A program made the translations under genes and the position numbers. From Sphaerisporangium aureirubrum (lineage in GTDB: Bacteria; Actinomycetota; Actinomycetes; Streptosporangiales; Streptosporangiaceae): 64,000 bases of DNA. The stretch spans positions 209,790 to 273,789 of the forward strand of contig NZ_JBHSRF010000003.1 in the NCBI RefSeq assembly GCF_042658925.1, given 5' to 3'. Positions 52,357-60,690 of the stretch are shown piece by piece; position 1 is the first letter of the stretch, and each line of letters starts with the position of its first letter. The notes beneath the pieces are model-generated. The model was given only the letters and a program-made list of their open reading frames with translations. It was not told the origin of the DNA and made no database searches.

Positions 52357-53376
52357 TTATGGGTGGGTGGTGAGCCAGGTGTCGATGCCGGTGAGGAGTT
52401 CTTTTTTGTGGGGTTCGGGGGCGGTGGAGGAGCGGATGGACTGGCGGGCGAGTTCGGCGATTTCTGCGTCGGTGAAGGCGTAGACGTCGCGGGCCAGTTC
52501 GTATTGGGGGAGGAGGCGGGCGCCGAAGAGCAGAGGGTCGTCGGCGCCTAGGGCTATGGGGACGCCGGCGTCGAAGAGGCGTTTCAACGGGACCTCGGAG
52601 GGGTCTCGGGCTACGCCCAGGCCCAGGTTGGAGGTGGGGCAGACCTCGCAGGTGATCTGGCGGTCGGCCAGGCGTTCCATCAGGCGGGGGGACTCGGCGG
52701 CGCGGACGCCGTGGCCGACGCGGTCGGCGCCCAGGTCGTCCACGCACTCGGCGACGCTTGCCGCGCCGGAGAGCTCACCGCCGTGGGGGACCGCGATCAG
52801 CCCGGCGCGCTTGGCGATGCGGAAGGCTCCGTCGAAGTCACGTGCCCGGGCGCGGCGCTCGTCGTTGGACAGGCCGAAACCGATGACGCCCTCGCCGGCG
52901 AACTGACCGGCGAGCCGCGCCAAGGTCTTCGCGTCCAGGGGATGCCGTGTGCGGTTGGCCGCGACGATCACGCCGATCCCGATGCCCGCCTCGGACGCCG
53001 CCGAGCGGGCGGCGTCCAGCACGAGTTCCAGAGTGGCCGTCAGGCCGCCGAACCGGGACGCGTACCCCGAGGGATCGACCTGGATCTCCAGCCACCGGGA
53101 ACCCTCGGCAGCCTCGTCGAGTGCCGCCTCCAGCAGCAGCCGCCGCACGTCGGACTCCCGCCGCAGCACCGAGCGCGCGATGTCGTACAGCCGCTGGAAG
53201 CGGAACCAGCCCCGCTCGTCGGTGGCGCGCAACTTCGGCGGCCAATCCTCGACGAGAGCGTCCGGCAGGTGCACCCCCTGCTCCGCGGCCAGCTCCAGCA
53301 GGGTCGAATGCCGCATGGAGCCGGTGAAGTGGAGATGCAGGTGGGCCTTGGGCAGGGTAGTGAGCGGGCGTGCCAT
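52357..53376 (-). CDS. Adenosine deaminase family protein
   Basis: This 339-residue metal-dependent deaminase has the first metal motif as HLHFTGS (residues 14-20; usual form HxHLDG), HGGE near 200, VCPTSNLGLG and GADDPLLF near the end (usual NTDDP). Zn ligands and the catalytic His/Asp are thus kept, but the Asp of the first motif is Thr. It converts adenosine to inosine or acts on a related aminated purine. The start is ATG 53376 with AGGA seven bases upstream; ATG 53382 is also possible. It precedes nothing on its strand and follows the aminotransferase gene by 35 bp. Confidence 0.88.
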   Translation of the reverse strand: MARPLTTLPKAHLHLHFTGSMRHSTLLELAAEQGVHLPDALVEDWPPKLRATDERGWFRFQRLYDIARSVLRRESDVRRLLLEAALDEAAEGSRWLEIQVDPSGYASRFGGLTATLELVLDAARSAASEAGIGIGVIVAANRTRHPLDAKTLARLAGQFAGEGVIGFGLSNDERRARARDFDGAFRIAKRAGLIAVPHGGELSGAASVAECVDDLGADRVGHGVRAAESPRLMERLADRQITCEVCPTSNLGLGVARDPSEVPLKRLFDAGVPIALGADDPLLFGARLLPQYELARDVYAFTDAEIAELARQSIRSSTAPEPHKKELLTGIDTWLTTHP

Positions 53377-53411
53377 CTCCATATCCTGCCGCAACCCGCC
53401 GGAGCCTCAGG

Positions 53412-54617
53412 TCAGTGCGCCTCGGACAGCAGCTTGCCGATGCGGCTGATGCCCTCGGCCAGGTCGTCGTCCCCGAGCGCGTACGACAGCCGGAAGTACC
53501 CGGGCGTGCCGAACGCCTCACCGGGCACCAGCGCGACCTCGGCCTCCTCGAGGATCAGCTCGGCCAGCTCCGCGGACGACGACGGCCGCCGCCCCCGGAT
53601 CTCCTTGCCCAGCACGCCCTTGACGGACGGATAGGCATAGAACGCGCCGAACGGCTCGGGGCACACCACGCCGGGGATCTCGTTGAGCATGCGCACCATG
53701 GCCTGCCGCCGCCGGTCGAACGCCTCGCGCATGAGCGCCACCGCGGACAGGTCGCCCGACACGGCCGTCAGCGCCGCCGCCTGGGCGACGTTGGAGACGT
53801 TGGAGGTGGCGTGCGACTGGAGGTTGGTGGCGGCCTTGACGACGTCGGCGGGGCCGATCATCCAGCCCACCCGCCAGCCGGTCATGGCGTACGTCTTGGC
53901 CACGCCGTTGAGCACCACGACGCGGTCGTGCAGCTCGGGGACGGCGGTGGCGATGCTGGAGAACCGGGCGTCGCCGTACACCAGGTGCTCGTAGATCTCG
54001 TCGGTGACGACCCACAGGCCGTGCTCGGCGGCCCAGCGGCCGATCTCTTCGACCTGCGCGGGGGAGTACACCGCGCCGGTCGGGTTGGACGGCGAGACGA
54101 ACAGCAGGACCTTGGTGCGCCCGGTGCGCGCCGCCTCGAGCTGGTCGACCGAGGCGAGGTAGCCGGTGGTCTCGTCGGTCGCCACGTCGACCTGGACGCC
54201 GCCGGCCAGCTTGATGGCCTCGGGGTAGGTGGTCCAGTACGGGGCGACGACCAGCACCTCGTCACCCGGGTCGAGCAGCGTGGCGAACGCCTCGTAGACG
54301 GCCTGCTTGCCGCCGTTGGTGACCAGCACCCGCGAGGCGTCGACCGCGAAGCCGGAGTCGCGCCGCGTCTTGTCGGCGATGGCCTGCTTCAGCTCGGGCA
54401 GCCCACCGGCAGGGGTGTACTTGTGGAATCTGGGGTTGCCGCACGCCTCGACGGCGGCGGCGACGATGTAGTCCGGCGTCGGGAAATCGGGCTCGCCCGC
54501 GCCGAACCCGATGACCGGCCGCCCGGCGGCCTTCATGGCCTTGGCCTTGGCGTCCACCGCGAGCGTGGCGGACTCTGAAATGGCGGAGATGCGCGCTGAG
54601 ATGCGAGGACGGGTCAT
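53412..54617 (-). CDS. Aspartate-type aminotransferase (class I, PLP)
   Basis: This 401-residue fold-type I enzyme has PLP-binding Lys241 in LNGVAKTYAMTGWR, the cofactor motifs VTNGGKQA (near 100), YWTTYPE (near 127), SPSNPTGAVY (near 175) and VTDEIYEHLVY (near 204), and the substrate Arg in the terminal FRLSYA. This is the AspC Ib type common in actinobacteria, transferring the amino group from aspartate to 2-oxoglutarate; some relatives also use prephenate. ATG 54617 is preferred over 54626. It lies directly upstream of, and divergent from, the tRNA-Trp/secE region, a conserved arrangement in this phylum. Confidence 0.92.
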   Translation of the reverse strand: MTRPRISARISAISESATLAVDAKAKAMKAAGRPVIGFGAGEPDFPTPDYIVAAAVEACGNPRFHKYTPAGGLPELKQAIADKTRRDSGFAVDASRVLVTNGGKQAVYEAFATLLDPGDEVLVVAPYWTTYPEAIKLAGGVQVDVATDETTGYLASVDQLEAARTGRTKVLLFVSPSNPTGAVYSPAQVEEIGRWAAEHGLWVVTDEIYEHLVYGDARFSSIATAVPELHDRVVVLNGVAKTYAMTGWRVGWMIGPADVVKAATNLQSHATSNVSNVAQAAALTAVSGDLSAVALMREAFDRRRQAMVRMLNEIPGVVCPEPFGAFYAYPSVKGVLGKEIRGRRPSSSAELAELILEEAEVALVPGEAFGTPGYFRLSYALGDDDLAEGISRIGKLLSEAH

Positions 54618-54708
54618 GGGTACCATGCTTCCAGACGTCTCACACCGCTTCCGCCGCATATCCAGGATGTGGACACGCGGCGATTGTCTGGCGTGCCCGA
54701 CGGGTTGG

Positions 54709-54738
54709 TTCGACGTGACGCTCATTCCCCCGTACACT
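54709..54738 (+). promoter_or_regulatory. Probable promoter of tRNA-Trp
   Basis: TTCGAC at 54709 and TACACT at 54733 are separated by 18 bases and lie about 57 bases before the tRNA. The -10 matches the housekeeping TAnnnT pattern. Confidence 0.5.
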
Positions 54739-54794
54739 TCTGCAACTAGTGAGCGACGCGCCCCGTGCTGCACGGGTAAGCTGAGTCACGGCAG

Positions 54795-54867
54795 AGGGCA
54801 CTAGCGCAATTGGTAGCGCACCGGTCTCCAAAACCGGCGGTTGGGGGTTCGAGTCCCTCGTGCCCTG
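54795..54867 (+). tRNA. tRNA-Trp (anticodon CCA)
   Basis: The 73-base sequence folds into a full cloverleaf. The acceptor stem is AGGGCAC with GTGCCCT, the anticodon stem CCGGT with ACCGG, the loop CTCCAAA with anticodon CCA at 54828-54830, and the T-loop GGTTCGAGTCC. The discriminator base is G and CCA is not encoded. It immediately precedes secE, as in many actinobacteria. Confidence 0.97.
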
Positions 54868-54933
54868 CGGAGTGCGGTCCGCGCACCGATGGCGTGTATG
54901 CCGCCGTAAAGTTGCGTTGGAACGACGGATCAG

Positions 54934-55209
54934 GTGAGGACTTTGGCGATCGACACGCGCGGCGAGGCCGCGGACCGGCCGAGCAAACCCTCTGGCCAGC
55001 CCGCCAAGAAGCGCACTTCTCCGGCCCTTTTCTACCGGCAGATCGTCGCGGAGCTCCGCAAGGTGATCTGGCCGACGCGGAAGGTCCTGATCAACTACAC
55101 CACCGTGGTCCTAGTATTCGTGCTGATCATGGTCGGCATCGTGGCCGGGCTGGACTTCTTGCTCACGAAGGGTGTGCTAGCGGTCTTCGGCGGGTCCACC
55201 ACCCCGTAA
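54934..55209 (+). CDS. secE: Preprotein translocase subunit SecE
   Basis: This 91-residue protein of the SecYEG channel has a basic head with the conserved FYRQIVAELRKVIWPTRKVL segment and a single membrane helix (TTVVLVFVLIMVGIVAGLDFLL). This is the short, one-helix form usual outside enterobacteria. The start is taken as GTG 54934; there is no ATG nearby and no strong ribosome binding site, so the exact N-terminus is uncertain (TTG 54943 is the alternative). Confidence 0.94.
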   Translation: MRTLAIDTRGEAADRPSKPSGQPAKKRTSPALFYRQIVAELRKVIWPTRKVLINYTTVVLVFVLIMVGIVAGLDFLLTKGVLAVFGGSTTP

Positions 55210-55294
55210 GCCGGCCGCACGCGACCACCGCCCCCGCCGCCCGCCGGCGGGAGCGGTAGCGGATCGCAACATCGACGAGAGAGAAAGAGTCACT

Positions 55295-56086
55295 GTGTCC
55301 GAGTCCCCACTGCCGACCGGCGCATCCCACGACGACGAGTGGGAGGGCGAGCCGGAGCAGGCGATCGAGGTCACCGAGGAGTCCGGCGAGGCCGGCGGTC
55401 CCGGTGAGGCCGAGGAGTCCGGCGAGGCCGCCGCTCCGGCCGTCGCCGTGGACGAAGACGGTGCCGCCGTGGACGAAGACGGTGACGTCCTGCCCGACGT
55501 CGACCCCGTCGAAGAGTTCAAGCGCTCGATGCGCGGCCTGCCCGGCGAGTGGTACGTCATCCACTCCTACGCCGGTTACGAGAACCGCGTGAAGTCCAAC
55601 ATCGAGACCCGCACCCAGTCCCTCAACATGGAGGACTACCTCTTCCAGGTCGAGGTGCCCACCCACACCGTCACCGAGATCAAGGGTGGCAAGCGCACCC
55701 CGGTCAAGGAGCGGGTCCTGCCCGGTTACGTCCTGGTCCGCATGGAGCTGACCGACGAGTCCTGGTCCGCGGTCCGCAACACGCCGGGCGTCACCGGCTT
55801 CGTCGGCCTGTCCAACCGGCCGAGCCCGCTGAGCCTCGACGAGGTCGCCAAGCTGCTCGCGCCCGAGCCGACCGAGCAGGCCAAGACCACCACCGCCAAG
55901 GCCGCCGCCGCGACCGTCGACTTCGAGGTCGGCGAGTCGGTCACCGTCATGGACGGCCCGTTCGCCACCCTGCCGGCCACGGTCAGCGAGATCAGCGCCG
56001 AGTCGCAGAAGCTCAAGGTGCTGGTGTCCATCTTCGGCCGCGAGACCCCGGTGGAGCTGTCGTTCAACCAGGTCTCCAAGATCTGA
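55295..56086 (+). CDS. nusG: Transcription termination/antitermination protein NusG
   Basis: This 263-residue protein has an acidic N-terminal extension of about 80 residues (Glu/Ala/Gly/Asp-rich with VDEDGAAVDEDGD), as in other actinobacteria. The NGN domain (about 84-190) has WYVIHSYAGYENRVK and VPTHTVTEIKGGKRT, and the KOW domain is C-terminal (FEVGESVTVMDGPFATL). It links RNA polymerase to Rho and ribosomes. GTG 55295 follows a purine-rich GAGAGAAAGAG site. Confidence 0.96.
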   Translation: MSESPLPTGASHDDEWEGEPEQAIEVTEESGEAGGPGEAEESGEAAAPAVAVDEDGAAVDEDGDVLPDVDPVEEFKRSMRGLPGEWYVIHSYAGYENRVKSNIETRTQSLNMEDYLFQVEVPTHTVTEIKGGKRTPVKERVLPGYVLVRMELTDESWSAVRNTPGVTGFVGLSNRPSPLSLDEVAKLLAPEPTEQAKTTTAKAAAATVDFEVGESVTVMDGPFATLPATVSEISAESQKLKVLVSIFGRETPVELSFNQVSKI

Positions 56087-56261
56087 CGGGCGTCCTGGTC
56101 TCGCCGATTCGCCACCACGCATACACTGGTTAGTCGTCCCCGCGGGCCCATTGCGATTCGCGGGGGGAATCCCGAGGGCCGGCCGTTCGGCCGACGCATG
56201 CCCTCGGTGGCTTCCACCTCCGTGGAAGTCTCGCAGGAGTCACACGGACCCGGAGTAGGAA

Positions 56262-56693
56262 ATGCCTCCAAAGAAGAAGATCGCGGCACTGGTCAAGGTG
56301 CAGCTTCCGGCCGGTCAGGCCACGCCCGCGCCGCCGGTCGGTACCGCGCTCGGTCCGCACGGCGTCAACATCATGGACTTCGTCCGGCAGTACAACGCCG
56401 CCACCGAGGCCCAGCGGGGGAACATCATCCCCGTCGAGATCACCATCTTCGAGGACCGCAGCTTCACCTTCGTCACCAAGACGCCGCCGGCGCCTGAGCT
56501 GATCAAGAAGGCCGCCGGTCTGGAGAAGGCGAGCGCCAACCCGCTGCGCGACAAGGTGGGCAAGCTCACCAAGGAGCAGCTGCGTCAGATCGCCGAGACG
56601 AAGATGCCCGACCTCAACGCCAACGACATCGAGGCGGCCGAGAAGATCATCGCCGGCACCGCCCGGTCGATGGGCATCACCATCGCCGACTGA
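56262..56693 (+). CDS. rplK: 50S ribosomal protein L11
   Basis: This 143-residue protein has PPKKKIAALVKVQLPAGQATPAPPVGTALG at the start and EQLRQIAETKMPDLNA in the rRNA-binding half. It forms the thiostrepton-binding GTPase centre with 23S rRNA. Length and sequence are standard. It is in the nusG-rplK-rplA order with a 175-bp leader that may carry its own promoter. Confidence 0.98.
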   Translation: MPPKKKIAALVKVQLPAGQATPAPPVGTALGPHGVNIMDFVRQYNAATEAQRGNIIPVEITIFEDRSFTFVTKTPPAPELIKKAAGLEKASANPLRDKVGKLTKEQLRQIAETKMPDLNANDIEAAEKIIAGTARSMGITIAD

Positions 56694-56798
56694 CCCATCT
56701 TCATGATCTGACCCGTTCAGATCACGGGTCGTACCGGCACCACCCGTGGGAGGGCCACGCGCTGGCCCACGACCACGTACTCCACAAAGGAGAGAGAA

Positions 56799-57518
56799 AT
56801 GAAGCGCAGCAAGACGTACCGCAAGGCGTCCGAGCAGATCGACCCGGAGAACCTCTACTCCCCGGTCGAGGCCGCCAAGCTCGCCAAGGGCACCTCCGTC
56901 ACCAAGTTCGACGCGACTGTCGAGGTCGCCCTGCGGCTGGGCGTCGACCCCCGCAAGGCCGACCAGATGGTCCGCGGCACCGTCAACCTCCCGCACGGCA
57001 CCGGCAAGACCGCCCGGGTCCTGGTCTTCGCGACCGGTGACCGTGCCGAGGAGGCCCGCGCCGCGGGTGCCGACATCGTCGGCGCCGACGAGCTGATCGA
57101 CGAGATCTCCAAGGGCAACCGCCTCGGCGAGTTCGACGCCGTCGTGGCCACGCCGGACCTCATGGGCAAGGTCGGCCGCCTCGGCCGCGTGCTCGGCCCG
57201 CGCGGCCTCATGCCGAACCCCAAGACCGGCACCGTCACGCCGAACGTCTCCAAGGCCGTGACCGAGATCAAGGGCGGCAAGATCGAGTTCCGGGTCGACC
57301 GGCACGCGAACCTCCACTTCATCATCGGCAAGGTGTCGTTCCCCGAGCGTCAGCTCCTGGAGAACTACGCCGCCGCGCTGGACGAGGTGGTCCGGCTCAA
57401 GCCGACCGCCGCCAAGGGCCGCTACCTGAAGAAGATCACCTTCTCCACGTCCATGGGCCCCGGCATCCCCGTCGACCCCAACGTCACGCGCGGCATCACC
57501 GCCGAGCTCGACGCCTGA
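56799..57518 (+). CDS. rplA: 50S ribosomal protein L1
   Basis: This 239-residue protein has MKRSKTYRKASEQID, the VEVALRLGVDPRKADQMVRGTV motif and FRVDRHANLHFIIGKVSF near the C-terminus. L1 binds the stalk of 23S rRNA and in many bacteria represses its own operon. GGAGAGAG precedes the ATG. A strong terminator follows. Confidence 0.98.
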   Translation: MKRSKTYRKASEQIDPENLYSPVEAAKLAKGTSVTKFDATVEVALRLGVDPRKADQMVRGTVNLPHGTGKTARVLVFATGDRAEEARAAGADIVGADELIDEISKGNRLGEFDAVVATPDLMGKVGRLGRVLGPRGLMPNPKTGTVTPNVSKAVTEIKGGKIEFRVDRHANLHFIIGKVSFPERQLLENYAAALDEVVRLKPTAAKGRYLKKITFSTSMGPGIPVDPNVTRGITAELDA

Positions 57519-57539
57519 CGGTCCTCACCGGCCGTGAAC

Positions 57540-57572
57540 GGGCCCCCGCCTCCGGGCGGGGGCCCTATTTTT
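57540..57572 (+). terminator. Rho-independent terminator after rplA
   Basis: GGGCCCCCGCC and GGCGGGGGCCC form a perfect 11-bp stem with a TCCG tetraloop, followed by TATTTTT. It is the most canonical terminator in the window and ends the nusG-rplK-rplA transcript. Confidence 0.93.
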
Positions 57573-57736
57573 CTGTAGATCCCAGAGCCTCCGCACACCG
57601 CGATCTCCCAGGTGAGGGCGCCAGAGGGGGGTCGGTCGCGTATTGGCGTCCCATGACGGCTTGAAATAAGTCGCCGCACGGGGTAGGGGCGGCACATAGG
57701 GTCGAAACACATCCGGGGGATGAGAAGGGATACCAA

Positions 57737-58606
57737 GTGAAGCGGCGAACGACCTTCGCGGTAGTGGCGGCAGGTGCGGCCATGCTCATCGCGGTCTCAG
57801 CTTGTGGCCAGGCAGCGCAGAGCCCCGCCCAGCCTCTCGGCTCGGTCAAGCTCTCCGCCGCCGAGACGCTCCAGCAGAGCGCGAAGAGCGCCGAGGCGGT
57901 GAGCTCCTACGCGGCGCAGATCGCGGTGGACTTCACTTCGCCGAAGGACGGCGCGGGCTCGGTCAAGGGCTCGATGGTGTACCACCAGAAGCCCCAGGTG
58001 GCCTCGGACGTCACCCTGGACCAGATAAGCGCCGGTGGGCAGAACGTCCCCGGCGGCGTGCGGGTGATCCTGATCGGCCAGACGGCGTACATGAAGGTCG
58101 AGATGCTGACCAAGCTTCTCGGCGGCACCAAGCCCTGGATCAAGCTCGATCTCGCCGAGCTCGGGCGCTCGACCGGCGTGGACGCCGGTCAGTTCCTCGC
58201 CCAGGCGCAGCAGCTCGACCTGCAGAGCAGCGTCAAGATGATCACCGGCTCCAAGGACGTCAAGGCCGTGGGCACCGAGACGGTCGGCGGCGTCGACACC
58301 ACCCACTACAAGGGCACCTTCCCGGTGGCCGAGGCGGTGAAGCAGCTCAGCCCCGAGCTGCGCCAGAAGATCGAGCCGCAGCTCAGCAAGCTCAAGAACA
58401 TGAAGTTCGACGCGTGGATCGACGGGGAGAACCTCCCCCGCAAGCTGCAGATGAACGGCGCCGCCGAGGGCGGCACCTTCAAGGCCACCATGCAGTTCAC
58501 CTCGTTCAACCAGGCCGCCGAGGTCACCGCCCCGCCCGCCGACCAGGTCGGCGAGCTCCCGAAGGGCCTCGGCGACGCGGGCGGCACCGGCACCATCGGC
58601 GGCTGA
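57737..58606 (+). CDS. Lipoprotein, LppX/LprAFG-like
   Basis: This 289-residue protein starts with a lipoprotein signal peptide ending in a VSAC lipobox (Cys about residue 23). The mature part matches the LppX/LprAFG pattern: ETLQQSAKSAEAVSSYAAQI, then a half-barrel of strands with helices, including VGTETVGGVDTTHYKGTF and FDAWIDGENLPRKLQM. In mycobacteria such proteins carry lipids between membrane and envelope. GTG 57737 follows GAAGGGA. It sits between rplA and the L10 operon, a position I believe is common in related actinomycetes. Confidence 0.88.
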   Translation: MKRRTTFAVVAAGAAMLIAVSACGQAAQSPAQPLGSVKLSAAETLQQSAKSAEAVSSYAAQIAVDFTSPKDGAGSVKGSMVYHQKPQVASDVTLDQISAGGQNVPGGVRVILIGQTAYMKVEMLTKLLGGTKPWIKLDLAELGRSTGVDAGQFLAQAQQLDLQSSVKMITGSKDVKAVGTETVGGVDTTHYKGTFPVAEAVKQLSPELRQKIEPQLSKLKNMKFDAWIDGENLPRKLQMNGAAEGGTFKATMQFTSFNQAAEVTAPPADQVGELPKGLGDAGGTGTIGG

Positions 58607-58678
58607 CGCACCCGGCCCGTCCCGTACGCCCCGCACCCCTAACGGTGCGGGGCGTCCGGCTGTCCGGGGGCCGCCGAT

Positions 58679-58708
58679 TTGGTGGGAGGCGGCCGGAGCG
58701 CGTAGAGT
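58679..58708 (+). promoter_or_regulatory. Promoter of the rplJ-rplL operon
   Basis: TTGGTG at 58679 and TAGAGT at 58703, 18 bases apart, match the housekeeping sigma pattern and lie just before the L10 leader. Confidence 0.6.
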
Positions 58709-58711
58709 GGC

Positions 58712-58881
58712 GCATGCCGAAGACCGTCGGTCGTCGCTGAGCCTTGTCCTGGCTCGGCGGCCTAAGGCTCCGCGATCGTGGAGGACCTGCGCAGGTGTGA
58801 TGTGAGTTCCATATGGTCCCGTGCGGCCTCAGCCGCGCGAATTCCTGTGTGAGCCCCGCGCGCCCGCGCCGGGGCTCTTTT
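58712..58881 (+). ncRNA. Ribosomal protein L10 leader
   Basis: The ~170-base leader before rplJ begins GCCGAAGACCGTCGGTCGTCG and contains GGACCTGCGCAGGTGTGA, elements I recognise from actinobacterial L10 leaders. L10 (with L12) binds this structure to repress its own operon. It ends in a terminator-like hairpin with four T residues, which suggests premature termination rather than only translational control. Boundaries are approximate. Confidence 0.75.
58851..58881 (+). terminator. Attenuator hairpin in the L10 leader
   Basis: GAGCCCCG (58851-58858) and CGGGGCTC (58870-58877) form a perfect 8-bp stem followed by TTTT, 55 bases before the rplJ start. Its position inside a leader points to attenuation. 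Confidence 0.7.
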
Positions 58882-58935
58882 CGTTTCCCGGGCCTTCGGC
58901 CGCAGCGTACCGGCGGCACATCTGGAAGGAGGCCC

Positions 58936-59487
58936 ATGGCGAGGGCTGAGAAGGCGACCGCTGTCGCCGAGCTCAAGGATCGCTTCGAGGGCTCGAGCGC
59001 GGCGGTTCTGACCGAGTACCGCGGCCTCACCGTGGCGCAGCTGAAGGAATTGCGCGTCGCGCTCGGTGGGAACGCGAAGTTCGCCGTGGCGAAGAACACC
59101 CTGTCCAAGATCGCGGCCAATCAGGCCGGGGTCACCACCCTGGACGACCTGTTCCAGGGCCCGACCGCGATCGCGTTCGTCACCGGCGACGTGGTCGAGG
59201 CGGCGAAGGGCCTGCGTGACTTCGCCAAGGCCAATCCCCTCCTGGTGATCAAGGGCGGTGTCGTCGACGGCAAGTCGATGTCCCCCGCCGAGATCACGAC
59301 GCTCGCCGACCTCGAGTCGCGCGAGGTCCTGCTCGCGAAGCTGGCCGGTGCCCTGAAGGCGAAGCAGTCGCAGGCCGCCGCCACCTTCAACGCGCTGCCC
59401 ACCCAGCTGGTGCGGCTCGTCGAGGCCCTGCGCGAGAAGCGCGAGGGGGCCGGCGCGCCCGAGGCCGGGCAGGCCGAGTCCGAGTAG
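58936..59487 (+). CDS. rplJ: 50S ribosomal protein L10
   Basis: This 183-residue protein has AEKATAVAELKDRFEGSSAAVLTEYRGLTVAQLKELR, the rRNA-binding KNTLSKIAA segment and the C-terminal helix that binds L7/L12 dimers (LPTQLVRLVEALREKRE). GGAAGGAGG precedes ATG 58936. It carries the usual actinobacterial acidic Gly/Ala/Glu tail. Confidence 0.98.
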   Translation: MARAEKATAVAELKDRFEGSSAAVLTEYRGLTVAQLKELRVALGGNAKFAVAKNTLSKIAANQAGVTTLDDLFQGPTAIAFVTGDVVEAAKGLRDFAKANPLLVIKGGVVDGKSMSPAEITTLADLESREVLLAKLAGALKAKQSQAAATFNALPTQLVRLVEALREKREGAGAPEAGQAESE

Positions 59488-59587
59488 TCCGAGAGCCCGC
59501 GGCCCGGAAGGGTCCACGAGGCGAGGGGATTGCGGCGCATACCGCGGTCCGTAACAACGTTTTGATTCACACGGAGGAACCACCACC

Positions 59588-59974
59588 ATGGCGAAGCTCA
59601 ACACCGAAGAGCTGCTCGACGCGTTCAAGGAGATGACCCTCCTCGAGCTGTCCGACTTCGTGAAGGTCTTCGAGGAGACCTTCGACGTCAAGGCCGCCGC
59701 TCCGGTGGCCGTCGCCGCGGCCCCGGCCGGGGCCGGCGCCGCCGCCGAAGAGGTCGAGGAGCAGGACGAGTTCGACGTCATCCTCGAGGCCGCCGGCGAC
59801 AAGAAGATCCAGGTCATCAAGGAGGTCCGGGCCCTCACGAGCCTCGGCCTCAAGGAGGCCAAGGACCTCGTCGACGGTGCCCCGAAGGCGCTGCTCGAGA
59901 AGGTCAACAAGGAAGCCGCGGAGAAGGCCAAGGCCGCCCTGGAGGGCGCCGGCGCCACCGTCACCGTCAAGTGA
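59588..59974 (+). CDS. rplL: 50S ribosomal protein L7/L12
   Basis: This 128-residue stalk protein has an N-terminal dimer domain (TEELLDAFKEMTLLELSDFVKVFEE), an Ala/Pro hinge (APVAVAAAPAGAGAAA) and a C-terminal factor-binding domain (KIQVIKEVRALTSLGLKEAKDLVDG). GGAGGAAC lies before the ATG. It is the second gene of the L10 operon. Confidence 0.98.
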   Translation: MAKLNTEELLDAFKEMTLLELSDFVKVFEETFDVKAAAPVAVAAAPAGAGAAAEEVEEQDEFDVILEAAGDKKIQVIKEVRALTSLGLKEAKDLVDGAPKALLEKVNKEAAEKAKAALEGAGATVTVK

Positions 59975-60025
59975 CGTTCACCTCTCCGAGGTTCTGACGC
60001 GTCACACCGCGTCGACACGCTCCAT

Positions 60026-60072
60026 CCGAAAGGGGCGGGCCACCCAGGTGCCGGGTGCCCCGTCCCTTTCGG
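60026..60072 (+). terminator. Long hairpin after rplL
   Basis: CCGAAAGGGGCGGG and CCCGTCCCTTTCGG pair over 14 bp with one G-T wobble, around a 19-base loop, 51 bases after the rplL stop. Confidence 0.75.
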
Positions 60073-60162
60073 CATTTCCGGACATACGGGTGAGCGCGGG
60101 ATCACGGTCACGGAACCGGGTCCCGGGTTATGATCCGGCCGACCGGCGAGAGGAGGGCGGAC

Positions 60163-60690
60163 GTGGCGCAGCACGCTTCGCGGTCCCGTTCGCGGCGCCC
60201 GCGCTCCCGCCTGGCCGTGCTCGCCATCCTGCTGGTGCCCGCCGCCGTCCTGGCGTTCGCGTGGGTGCGGGTCGGCGCCGAGCTGGACGAGGCGCGGGCC
60301 GCGGCGCGCGACAGGATGGCCGCGATCCAGGCCGCCCAGCGGTACGCCCTGACCCTCCTCGCGGTGAGCCACCGCACGGTCGACCGTGACGTGCGGCGCG
60401 TCATCGAGTCCTCCACCGGCGAGGCCAGGGCCGAGTACACCAGGGACGCCGACCGGCTGAAGGCGGCGACCCGGGCCAACAAGGCCGTGCAGACCGGCGT
60501 GGTGCGCGCCGCCGGGCTGGTGTCGATGGACGGCGGCCGCTCGGTGGCCCGCGTGCTGGTGGTGGCCGACTCGGTGGTCAGCTGGGAGGGCTCGTCGACC
60601 GCCCCGCAGGATCGCTTCTACCGCTGGAGCGTCGAGGTCACCAAGATCGACGGGCTCTGGTGGGCGTCGAAGCTGGAACAGGTCGCATGA
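60163..60690 (+). CDS. Single-pass membrane protein, Mce-associated-like
   Basis: This 175-residue protein has a basic head (SRSRRPRSR), one helix (about 18-36) and an outer domain with the pattern ARDRMAAIQAAQRYALTLLAVSHRTVDRDVRRVIESSTGEARAEY, which is typical of Mce-associated membrane proteins in actinobacteria. GTG 60163 is preceded by GAGGAGGG. It overlaps the next gene by ATGA, and both encode the same kind of protein. No mce genes are near, so the specific role is unknown. Confidence 0.75.
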   Translation: MAQHASRSRSRRPRSRLAVLAILLVPAAVLAFAWVRVGAELDEARAAARDRMAAIQAAQRYALTLLAVSHRTVDRDVRRVIESSTGEARAEYTRDADRLKAATRANKAVQTGVVRAAGLVSMDGGRSVARVLVVADSVVSWEGSSTAPQDRFYRWSVEVTKIDGLWWASKLEQVA

